A DNA stretch of 6,316 bases from UBA6170 sp034429975 (GCA_034429975.1 DAOUFM010000089.1:1-6316), one strand, 5' to 3'. Numbered from the stretch's first letter, positions 1 to 6,255 are shown. A program made the numbers and translations. The notes: a model not told the origin generated them from the sequence alone.

Positions 1-180
1 ATTTCCGTGCAGGTGAATGGTAAATTGCGTGGTACGGTCACCATCAGCAGAGAAGCGGATCAGACAGCCGTGGAAGCCGCTGCAAAAGACCTGGAGAGCG
101 TCTCCCGCTATCTGAGCGAAGGTGAAACTCGCAAGGTCATTTATATCCCTGCCAAGACGATCAATTTCGTGGTGAAGTAA
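1..180 (+). CDS. leuS: Leucyl-tRNA synthetase, C-terminal end (partial)
   Basis: This is the last 59 codons of a gene that begins before the window; it is open from base 1 and stops with TAA at 178-180. The residues start ISVQVNGKLRGTV and end RKVIYIPAKTINFVVK. These match the two most conserved strings of the bacterial LeuRS C-terminal domain: the VQVNGKLRG strand and the terminal RKVIVVPGKLVNIVV-type strand. LeuRS charges tRNA-Leu with leucine in the cytoplasm, and its small C-terminal domain contacts the tRNA elbow. The base composition (92 G+C of 180, counted by hand) is much higher than in the next four genes. The first base happens to be in frame, so no start can be judged. The family assignment is firm; the catalytic part lies outside the window. 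Confidence 0.93.
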   Translation: MSVQVNGKLRGTVTISREADQTAVEAAAKDLESVSRYLSEGETRKVIYIPAKTINFVVK

Positions 181-345
181 GGGTGGCGGGGAGTAGGTAG
201 CCTGTAGTAAAGTTGTCCCATGAAATCAGGGCTTCGGTTTAGTAGAAGCTTTACCAAGAATGAGAATGCATTTGTTAATGAGCTCTGGATTCTTTGGCGT
301 AGTTGATTGGCAGTTGAGGTGGGGTTTATTTTATAGAAAAATTTT

Positions 346-368
346 AGTTTAGGTTTTTAAACCAAACT
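346..368. repeat. Inverted repeat, possible operator
   Basis: The arms AGTTT-A-GGTTT (346-356) and AAACC-AAACT (359-368) are complementary over ten base pairs with one bulged A at 351, separated by TT. The two-base centre is too tight for an RNA hairpin without opening pairs, so a DNA-level palindrome for a dimeric regulator fits better. It lies about 90 bp upstream of the predicted -35 at 455. It is followed by TTTATTT, so a weak terminator role cannot be excluded. The surroundings are AT-rich, which raises the chance of accidental symmetry. Confidence 0.35.
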
Positions 369-378
369 TTTATTTACT

Positions 379-427
379 AAGTTAAGACTGCGGTCGTATT
401 TGATTTAATGCTTGAGTCTTAATTTTT
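379..427 (+). terminator. Hairpin with U-run, possible leuS terminator
   Basis: TTAAGACT at 382-389 is perfectly complementary to AGTCTTAA at 415-422. The stem can extend to 11 bp (379-389 with 415-425) through one G-U pair. The sequence after the second arm is TTTTT (423-427), as in intrinsic terminators. The 25-base loop is long and the stem is AT-rich, so efficiency would be modest. It sits upstream of the predicted promoter at 455-483, so it could end read-through from leuS. The 8-bp arms could also be a spaced binding site for a regulator of the reductase genes. Confidence 0.42.
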
Positions 428-454
428 ACTGCACTTAAATACAATTTGTGACTG

Positions 455-483
455 ATGACATCCTCTTTTTTTCATTTTACAAT
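455..483 (+). promoter_or_regulatory. Sigma70-type promoter for the cytochrome-flavoprotein pair
   Basis: ATGACA at 455-460 matches the -35 consensus TTGACA at five of six bases, and TACAAT at 478-483 matches TATAAT at five of six. The spacer (461-477) is exactly 17 bp. Transcription would start near 490, about 20 bases ahead of ATG 511. This promoter lies inside the reading frame that opens at GTG 448, so it argues for ATG 511 as the real start of the cytochrome. The match was found by eye and not scored. Confidence 0.55.
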
Positions 484-510
484 AATGAAAAATTTCACAA
501 TGGTGGTTGT

Positions 511-1086
511 ATGGGATCTACACAAGAGAAAAAAACAAAAAAACCTAAAAGTTCACTTAATAAATGGATGGTCGCTTTTTTAGTTATCGTAGTCATTAAT
601 CTCGGAGTTGTTGGGTTTATGGCAATTGACCACCAATCAAATGTCAACCCACAATTTTGCGCATCCTGTCATAACATGGAATCTCACGTAGATTCTTACT
701 TGAACAGTAATCATCTTGATCAGAAACATTTTCAAGCTGGAGTGGAATGTAAAGAGTGTCATTCTGACTATACAAAAATAGAACAGTCCAAATCTTTGGT
801 AAATTATGTACTCAAAAATTACGATGAGAAATTTTCTCGTATTAAGGTTGAAGATGATATGTGTTTACAGTGCCATATCGGGGGAGAAAATCTGGCTGCA
901 AAAACTGATTTCCTGGTAAGAAATCCTCATGAAAGTCATTGGCCAAACGCAAAATGTGCCGATTGTCACCGTTCTCATGATAGTCAAATTGACTACTGTG
1001 CCCGTTGTCATGACAATGGTGGACAACGCATGATTGAGAAACCAATAATCCCACGAGCTGAAAATCCGTGGGCAAATGAAAACTAA
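511..1086 (+). CDS. Membrane-anchored five-haem c-type cytochrome, NapC/NirT/NrfH-like
   Basis: The 191-residue product probably passes electrons from menaquinol to the flavoprotein encoded next. It has a lysine-rich N-terminus, one membrane segment (about residues 19-39) and five CXXCH haem motifs: CASCH 50-54, CKECH 80-84, CLQCH 118-122, CADCH 149-153 and CARCH 163-167. The first reads CASCHNM, the CXXCHxM form known from NrfH, where the Met binds haem. Seven other histidines (41, 59, 68, 73, 140, 143, 156) could be distal ligands. The length suits NapC/NrfH, but that core has four haems, so a fifth is unusual. ATG 511 is preferred over GTG 448 because a promoter lies between them and the hydrophobic anchor follows directly; its ribosome site is weak (GGTGG, 502-506). 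The flavoprotein gene starts 29 bases after the stop. The exact subfamily is uncertain; the multihaem, membrane-anchored nature is clear. Confidence 0.88.
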   Translation: MGSTQEKKTKKPKSSLNKWMVAFLVIVVINLGVVGFMAIDHQSNVNPQFCASCHNMESHVDSYLNSNHLDQKHFQAGVECKECHSDYTKIEQSKSLVNYVLKNYDEKFSRIKVEDDMCLQCHIGGENLAAKTDFLVRNPHESHWPNAKCADCHRSHDSQIDYCARCHDNGGQRMIEKPIIPRAENPWANEN

Positions 1087-1115
1087 AATACAAGTATTAT
1101 CATAAAGGAGAAACA

Positions 1116-2570
1116 ATGAGCAAGAAAATTGATCGCCGAGAGTTTTTAAGAATTGCTGGAATAACAACTGCAGCCACTGCTACAACATTTAGCATAGCGG
1201 GATGCTCTCCAAAATCGCAAACTGATGGTGCCCGTGAAATTGGCGGTGATATCAACTTTCAAAAAGAAGTCGATGTTTTGATCGTTGGAAGTGGTGGAGC
1301 CGGGTTATGGTGCGCTTATGAAACAATCAACGCTGGATTAAGTACCTGCATTTTAGAAAAAGAAGTTTCTCATGGCGGGGACTCTTTACTTGCTTGTGCA
1401 GCTTTGCCAATCGTCGGATCCAAACCTTTATTAGATAGCGGAGTTTTCACCATGACGGCTGAAGAAGCTTATGAAGCTTTTTATGATGCCTCGTATTCGA
1501 AACGTAGAGTTCCAGAACTTGGTAAACATGTTTTAGTAAACAGCGCTAAATGTGTTGATATTTGGACCGAAAAATTTGGAGTTGAGTGGTTACCCTTCAT
1601 TCCAGGCCCAACATCTTATATTCATGTACCTAAACCTGGTTTGGGGACAGACTATTTGTTGATTAATCCTTTGTTTGATTATGTTACCAATGCCGGAACA
1701 GAAATTTTGTTTGAAACAAAAGCACTCAATTTTATTGTCAATGAAAAGAATGAGGCAGTTGGTGTCAGATCGATGGATCTTCGTTCCCAAAAACATGTTG
1801 ATATTAAAGCCAAAAAGATCGTAATCACGACTGGTGATTTTGTTTCCAACCAGGAAATGGTTGTCAAATATTTGCCAGAATGGGGAAGATTAGCATGCAC
1901 AAGTTATACCAGTATGGGGCAGGGAATTGAGATGTGTCTTCCTTTGGGCTGTAGTCTTGAGAGAATGGAAGATCCTTCAAACTTTATGGCTGAAAATGCT
2001 GTGATTGTTGTGTGGGGAAATTATGATCCTGTTTTACATGTTCTTCCAAATGGAAAACGTTTCTGCAATGAAACAGATATTCATATGGTCGCAAACAGAT
2101 GTTTTGAAGCCGGTTTTAGAGAATGGTTTTGCATTTATGATGAAGACATTAGAAATGGTTACAACTCATACAGTATAAACAACATGGAAAAAATCGGTAT
2201 TGTTAAAAAAGCTGATTCAATTCAAGAGCTTGCAAAACAAATTTTAGTCCCCGAAGAAGAATTAGAAGCCACCTTAGCTCGTTTCAACGAACAAATGGAA
2301 GCCGGAGAAGACCAGGATTTTGGCAGAAAAACTCATATGCGTCCTTTAAAACCACCTTTTTACGCAGCTCAAACCAGAACAGTGCGTTACAAGACTTATG
2401 GCGGGTTAAGAATTGATGAGAACTGTCAATTAATTGATGAGAAAGATCAGCCGATTCCGAATGTTTACGCGGCTGGATCAGTAACAGGGAGTGCAACACC
2501 AAACATCCCAGATGTGATTGGTCTGGGTATGCACGCTGGAACCGTAATTGTGAAAGAACTAGCCGGATAG
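1116..2570 (+). CDS. Tat-exported FAD-dependent reductase, fumarate reductase/flavocytochrome c family
   Basis: This 484-residue protein is probably the catalytic subunit of an extracytoplasmic respiratory reductase. It opens with a twin-arginine signal (RREFLR, residues 7-12), a hydrophobic stretch and IAGC with Cys30, which looks like a lipobox. The dinucleotide fold follows: VDVLIVGSGGAG at 52-63 with the GxGxxG loop, and an acidic strand end at ILEK 79-82. HGGDSLLA (86-93) corresponds to the GGNS flavin loop of the family. Further family marks are VITTGDF (236-242), NGKRFCNE (312-319) and the C-terminal PIPNVYAAGSVTG (447-458). It has no CXXCH motif, so haem must come from the partner cytochrome, as in split flavocytochrome c systems. 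The residues that bind and protonate fumarate are not seen at their usual places. A clear ribosome site (AAAGGAG, 1104-1110) precedes ATG 1116. FAD family is firm; substrate is unknown. Confidence 0.88.
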   Translation: MSKKIDRREFLRIAGITTAATATTFSIAGCSPKSQTDGAREIGGDINFQKEVDVLIVGSGGAGLWCAYETINAGLSTCILEKEVSHGGDSLLACAALPIVGSKPLLDSGVFTMTAEEAYEAFYDASYSKRRVPELGKHVLVNSAKCVDIWTEKFGVEWLPFIPGPTSYIHVPKPGLGTDYLLINPLFDYVTNAGTEILFETKALNFIVNEKNEAVGVRSMDLRSQKHVDIKAKKIVITTGDFVSNQEMVVKYLPEWGRLACTSYTSMGQGIEMCLPLGCSLERMEDPSNFMAENAVIVVWGNYDPVLHVLPNGKRFCNETDIHMVANRCFEAGFREWFCIYDEDIRNGYNSYSINNMEKIGIVKKADSIQELAKQILVPEEELEATLARFNEQMEAGEDQDFGRKTHMRPLKPPFYAAQTRTVRYKTYGGLRIDENCQLIDEKDQPIPNVYAAGSVTGSATPNIPDVIGLGMHAGTVIVKELAG

Positions 2571-2590
2571 AATTTTCTGCATCCGTTAAA

Positions 2591-2633
2591 AATAAGCTCT
2601 ATCTTAGTCAAATGATAGGGCTTATTTTTTTTT
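2591..2633 (+). terminator. Intrinsic terminator after the flavoprotein gene
   Basis: The arms AATAAGCTCTATC (2591-2603) and GATAGGGCTTATT (2614-2626) form a 13-bp stem with one G-U pair and a ten-base loop. The T-run is 2625-2633, nine T in a row. It begins 20 bases after the flavoprotein stop and separates the reductase pair from the two-component genes. Confidence 0.9.
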
Positions 2634-2634
2634 A

Positions 2635-2664
2635 TTCTCACATTTTATGGACATTGTTTATAAT
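2635..2664 (+). promoter_or_regulatory. Promoter for the two-component operon
   Basis: A perfect -10 box TATAAT lies at 2659-2664. TTCTCA at 2635-2640, 18 bp upstream, matches the -35 consensus at four of six positions. Transcription would begin near 2671, giving a leader of about 27 bases before ATG 2698. It lies directly after the terminator, so the kinase and regulator can be expressed independently of the reductase genes. The weak -35 is compatible with low constitutive or activated expression. Confidence 0.6.
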
Positions 2665-2697
2665 AGGCATAATTAACGATATGGAACGTTTGTATAA

Positions 2698-4926
2698 ATG
2701 CGCGAGGTAATCGAAGGAACACTCACACGCCGTCTCATTCTATTGTTTATGGCGTTGTCTATCATACCATCTTTTGCTGTTGTCACCATCCCATTAATTG
2801 TTCGAGCAAATGAACAAAAAAAAGTCACCGCAGAAATGGAGTTAAATCTGCAAAAAAATGCCGAGGATACTTTTAGCAGGACAGTCAATGCTAAAGTTTC
2901 TCATTACAAACAGGTTTTCCAATACCATTCCAAAAACCTTGAAGATATTCTTTTTTTTATTACCCAAAATGAATCTCAAAATTGGGAAAAGGCGACCACT
3001 TATTATTTTGAACAGGATCACATACTTCAATACTTAATCATTCAAACAAAAACAGACGGTATTAAGTGTTTTACTCAATCCGGACTTGAAAGTTATTGTA
3101 ATATTTCTCTTATTGAAGAATATCAATTTGAAAATGAATTAAAAAATTTTGAAAGTAAAACCTTAATTGTAGAAAATTCCGTAAAATTAATTAATCATTT
3201 ACACAATGATCGTTATGCAATTTCAGCTGTTTATGATATTCAAAAAATACTAAACGAAGTTCCACGTTATGGTCTTGCTGAGAAATCCACCTTAATTTTT
3301 ATAGATGATGAAGGAAGGTTCTTAGGGTACCCCAGCCCATGGGGAGATGTTGCGCTTTTAGATCAAATGAATGTGCCGAAAGATAATTTGATTGGTAAAA
3401 ATTTGATTACGATCCTTCCCATTGAAGATAAAAATTTATTTAGTTATAAAAACCTTCAGATCTATCAGCAAAAACTTAAGCCAACAGTTTTATCTTCTGA
3501 ATTTGACAACGGAAAAGTATTTTTTGCTTTTCAGCATATAGAAAACACGCCTATATCTGTTTTGCTGCTCCTTCCTTTAACGGATTTGTATGAGCATGCA
3601 ATTTTTTATGGAGCTAGTTTGTCGCGGGTAGAAATTGTTCCAATCATTATTCAGGCAGTAGTGACCCTGGTGGGCTTCTTGTTGGTTATTTTTTTTGGCG
3701 CGACAATTTCTTTACGAATTATCGCGGATCCGCTTAAGACTCTTCACGATGGTGCTACGTCGATTGCGAAGAATCAATTAGATGTTCGCGTTCCAGAGAC
3801 TGGGCTTGGAGAAATAAAAATTCTGGCAACCGCTTTCAATAAAATGGCTGAATCCATCCAAAGTACTCAGAAAGATCTTTATTCAAAGCAAATAGAATTA
3901 GAGGACAGTTTAGCTGCCAGAGTGGAAGAATTGTCAGTAATAACCGGGATTATTAGTTATATTAATGTAGATCTCGATTTGACTAAAAAGTTAAACGGAG
4001 TGGTTGAGATATTGTGCCAATTTTTAACGGTTGTCAATGCGAAAATCTATTTATATGATCGTCAAGGCAAATTAAACTTAACTACAGATTATGAATGTCA
4101 ACAAATCAATGAAAATTCCGATTGTTTTACTCAAGAAATTGCAATTACCTATCGTGATCAAAGAACAGGGAAATTGATTTTATCTATTAACCCAGATCAT
4201 CCTTTTACGCCTATACAATTAAATTTTCTTGAAACCATATCTGCCACTATCGGTATTCTAATTGAAAATGAAGACCTTCAAAACAGAGCTAAATCAATCA
4301 CGATTTCTACTGAACGTAGAAATTTAGCCAGAGATTTGCATGATTCTGTAACACAAACGTTATTTAGTGTTTATTTAGCAGCCGAGGGCTTGAACATTGC
4401 ATTAAAAGATCAGCAAAACCCGGTTGCTAAACGCGCCTTACAATTACTTACCGATCAATTAAATCAGGTCCGGAGTGAAATGCGGGGGTTGATTTTAGAA
4501 TTAAGTCCCATTAGTTTAGATAAGCAAAGTCTCGTAGAAGCAATCAGGGGCTACGCAGATAGTTTACAGCGCTCCACTTCCATGAAAATTAATATTGAAA
4601 CAAGTGGTCCGTTCGATTATTTACCTTATGATTTGCAAACAGCACTAAATAGAATTGTTCAGGAAAGTATTAGCAATATTGCCAGACATGCGCGGGCGAC
4701 CGAAGTAAAAATAAGCTTAAACAAAATAAGATCAAAAGTTTTATTAATAATCGAAGATAATGGCATCGGTTTCGATGTAAAAAGCGCTTTAAAACAAAAA
4801 GGGTCTTTTGGTTTAAATAATATTCGTGAACGCAGTGAAAGTTTTGGCGGAATCACAAATATCAAATCTCAAATAAAAAGAGGGACTAGAATTTCAGTTG
4901 TTATCCCCTTAGAGGAGACTAAATAA
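2698..4926 (+). CDS. Sensor histidine kinase, Cache-like sensor, HAMP, GAF, HisKA_3 (NarX/LiaS class)
   Basis: This 742-residue membrane kinase should phosphorylate the regulator encoded next. Domains in order: membrane segment at about 12-36; extracytoplasmic domain at about 37-312, whose part STLIFIDDEGRFLGYPSP (197-214) resembles a Cache/PAS-type ligand fold; second membrane segment at about 313-336; HAMP at about 338-392 (Pro345, Glu372, FNKM 380-383); GAF-like domain at about 413-523; HisKA_3 with ERRNLARDLHDS, phospho-acceptor His548; and HATPase with N-box QESISN (655-660), DNGIGF (687-692) and GSFGLNN (702-708). All kinase motifs are intact. ATG 2698 is directly preceded by an in-frame TAA (2695-2697), so no earlier start is possible; a start at Met18 would cut the first membrane helix. 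The ribosome site is weak (TGGAA, 2682-2686). The ligand is unknown; because the gene sits next to the reductase, the reducible substrate or a related redox signal is a fair guess. Confidence 0.92.
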   Translation: MREVIEGTLTRRLILLFMALSIIPSFAVVTIPLIVRANEQKKVTAEMELNLQKNAEDTFSRTVNAKVSHYKQVFQYHSKNLEDILFFITQNESQNWEKATTYYFEQDHILQYLIIQTKTDGIKCFTQSGLESYCNISLIEEYQFENELKNFESKTLIVENSVKLINHLHNDRYAISAVYDIQKILNEVPRYGLAEKSTLIFIDDEGRFLGYPSPWGDVALLDQMNVPKDNLIGKNLITILPIEDKNLFSYKNLQIYQQKLKPTVLSSEFDNGKVFFAFQHIENTPISVLLLLPLTDLYEHAIFYGASLSRVEIVPIIIQAVVTLVGFLLVIFFGATISLRIIADPLKTLHDGATSIAKNQLDVRVPETGLGEIKILATAFNKMAESIQSTQKDLYSKQIELEDSLAARVEELSVITGIISYINVDLDLTKKLNGVVEILCQFLTVVNAKIYLYDRQGKLNLTTDYECQQINENSDCFTQEIAITYRDQRTGKLILSINPDHPFTPIQLNFLETISATIGILIENEDLQNRAKSITISTERRNLARDLHDSVTQTLFSVYLAAEGLNIALKDQQNPVAKRALQLLTDQLNQVRSEMRGLILELSPISLDKQSLVEAIRGYADSLQRSTSMKINIETSGPFDYLPYDLQTALNRIVQESISNIARHARATEVKISLNKIRSKVLLIIEDNGIGFDVKSALKQKGSFGLNNIRERSESFGGITNIKSQIKRGTRISVVIPLEETK

Positions 4927-5606
4927 TGGATGATCATCGCTTCATCAATATACTATTAGTCGACGATCATGAAATGGTTCGGGAAGGGCTGGTTGTTTTT
5001 TTATCAACCCAAGCTGATTTTAAGATCGTTGGGCAAGCAAGCTCTGGTTATGCTGCGTTAGAAATCATTGAAGTAACTCTTCCGGATGTTATTTTAATGG
5101 ATTTGGTAATGCCGGGTATAGACGGTGTAGAAACGACTTTAAAGATTAAGGCGGCTTATCCGCAAATTGAAATTATTGCCCTGACAAGTTTCATCGATGA
5201 TGAAAAAGTTGTTTCAGCAATTAAAGCGGGTGTATCTGGTTATGTTATGAAGGATGTAAACCCGCTTATATTAGCAGAAGCGATTCGATCGGCTGCCAGA
5301 GGAGAAATCTACCTGGATCCAGCAGCAGCACGTTTTCTGGCCAGGAAAATGCGCCCGGAATTTCTAGGCAATGGAGAGGAAAAATCTTATATTAAAACAC
5401 TTACCAATCGTGAATTAGAAGTACTGAAATACGTTGCCAGAGGATTATCAAATCAGGAAATTTCAGAAACATTATCCATCAGTATCAAAACTGTGAAAGT
5501 CCATTTTGGAAAGATATTGCAAAAACTTAATTTAGAAAATCGGGTTCAGGCTGTTTTATTTGCTTTAAGTCAAGAATTAATTTCTTTAGATGAGATTAAT
5601 ATTTAA
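4926..5606 (+). CDS. Response regulator, NarL/LuxR type
   Basis: The 226-residue product is a DNA-binding transcription regulator. The receiver domain (about 7-123) has the acidic pair Asp13-Asp14, the phospho-acceptor Asp59 in VILMDLVMPG, Thr87 and Lys109, so all switch residues are present. A linker of about 30 residues follows, then a LuxR-type helix-turn-helix (about 158-216) with TNRELEVLKYVARGLSNQEI and the recognition helix ISIKTVKVHFGKILQKL. The ATG overlaps the kinase stop by one base (TAATG, 4924-4928), and GAGGAG lies at 4912-4917, so translation is likely coupled and the two are cognate partners. The likely targets are the reductase promoter at 455-483 and perhaps its own operon; this is inferred from position only. 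No clear terminator follows within 139 bases. Confidence 0.94.
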   Translation: MDDHRFINILLVDDHEMVREGLVVFLSTQADFKIVGQASSGYAALEIIEVTLPDVILMDLVMPGIDGVETTLKIKAAYPQIEIIALTSFIDDEKVVSAIKAGVSGYVMKDVNPLILAEAIRSAARGEIYLDPAAARFLARKMRPEFLGNGEEKSYIKTLTNRELEVLKYVARGLSNQEISETLSISIKTVKVHFGKILQKLNLENRVQAVLFALSQELISLDEINI

Positions 5607-5611
5607 ATATT
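5598..5611. repeat. AT-only palindrome at the regulator stop codon
   Basis: The 14 bases AATATTTAAATATT are a perfect palindrome that includes the TAA stop (5604-5606) of the regulator gene. There is no G or C in it and no T-run beyond TT, so it is a poor terminator. In AT-rich sequence it may be chance. Confidence 0.3.
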
Positions 5612-5745
5612 CTTTATTCTGTTTGAAGCCTCACGAAATTAGGTGGCCCGGAGTATGGTTTCTCTGGCTGGAAGCTGAAGGATAATGTGGGTTTTTCCGA
5701 TAAAATGGAAGTGTTCACAATTCGTAAATTTTTTAGGAGGTAGGT

Positions 5746-6210
5746 ATGACAATTGCAAATGTATCCAGTAAGAAATCGGGCAAGAATTATGTTCATTTTT
5801 CAGACAAGATGACCGATGCGCTCCAGAATATCAACAAGGTGATTGTGGATAATCGCTCGACGCTGGATTCGATTCAGGATATGGCTGTGGAATTAACGCG
5901 TTCGGTGCAGGTGCTGGAGAAGGCAGCCGTGCGCTATATCCGCCTCGTGGATGGGGTGCTGGAACAGGTGATCCCGGTGATGAAAAACATCCCGCTGGTT
6001 CCAAAAGGAATATTAAATCTGTTTGTCAAGATTGAAGCTACCACCACAAAATTCCTGACGGCTTGTGAACTGGCTGAAAAGGTATTGCCAGGTGTGGAAG
6101 AAGGATTGACCACTGCGGATATGACCAAATTGCAGGCCTCCACCGGGGATGTCCAGCGCCTGACAATCACTCTGCAATCCCTGGTAGGCGAGATGGAAAA
6201 GGATAAGTAG
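5746..6210 (+). CDS. Conserved-looking helical protein of unknown function
   Basis: I do not recognise this 154-residue protein. It has no signal peptide and no clear membrane segment. Most of it looks alpha-helical: long amphipathic stretches with regular hydrophobic spacing at about 18-75 and 120-152, and a more hydrophobic middle around IPVMKNIPLVPKGILNLFVKI (76-96) with prolines at 77, 83 and 86. There is one cysteine (107) and no tryptophan. A coiled-coil or helical-bundle protein that binds a membrane surface or a partner is conceivable, but nothing proves it. The ribosome site is excellent (AGGAGGT, 5735-5741), and ATG 5746 follows closely, so the start is well supported. G+C is about 45-58% in the lines I counted, like leuS and unlike the four genes before it, which suggests a resident gene. 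Weak -10 like strings (GATAAT 5681-5686, TAAAAT 5701-5706) lie upstream without a good -35. Confidence 0.8.
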   Translation: MTIANVSSKKSGKNYVHFSDKMTDALQNINKVIVDNRSTLDSIQDMAVELTRSVQVLEKAAVRYIRLVDGVLEQVIPVMKNIPLVPKGILNLFVKIEATTTKFLTACELAEKVLPGVEEGLTTADMTKLQASTGDVQRLTITLQSLVGEMEKDK

Positions 6211-6255
6211 CCGTCGACGAATAAACGAATGATGTAGTTCTGATCTGATGAAATT

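Larger units (their letters stand above)
181..510. other. Non-coding gap between leuS and the cytochrome gene
   Basis: I see no convincing gene in these 330 bases. The first part (181 to about 300) keeps the GC-balanced composition of leuS, and from about 320 on the sequence turns AT-rich. Short self-complementary pieces lie at 207-254: GTAAAG at 207-212 pairs with CTTTAC at 249-254, CCC at 217-219 with GGG at 229-231, and GCTTC at 231-235 with GAAGC at 245-249. They have no U-run and may be chance. Two better inverted repeats (346-368 and 379-425) and a promoter (455-483) are listed separately. A reading frame from GTG 448 continues into the cytochrome gene, but it is probably not used upstream of 511. 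Confidence 0.7.

Noticed and set aside
207..254. Cloverleaf-like pairings after leuS suggesting a small RNA or tRNA
   Set aside because: The stems are three to six pairs long, the total is too short for a tRNA, and there is no T-loop sequence or terminator.
448..510. N-terminal extension of the cytochrome from GTG 448
   Set aside because: A good promoter lies within it, it adds a short non-conserved-looking segment before the anchor, and no ribosome site precedes 448.
842..1167. Minus-strand open frames across the cytochrome gene and the start of the flavoprotein gene
   Set aside because: They lie opposite strongly coding genes, have no recognisable domains and no ribosome sites; they are shadows of the real genes.
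1116..2570. Assignment as true fumarate reductase (frdA/fccA) or urocanate reductase (urdA)
   Set aside because: The active-site positions expected for fumarate are not seen and the length and motifs do not single out a characterised enzyme, so no gene symbol is given.
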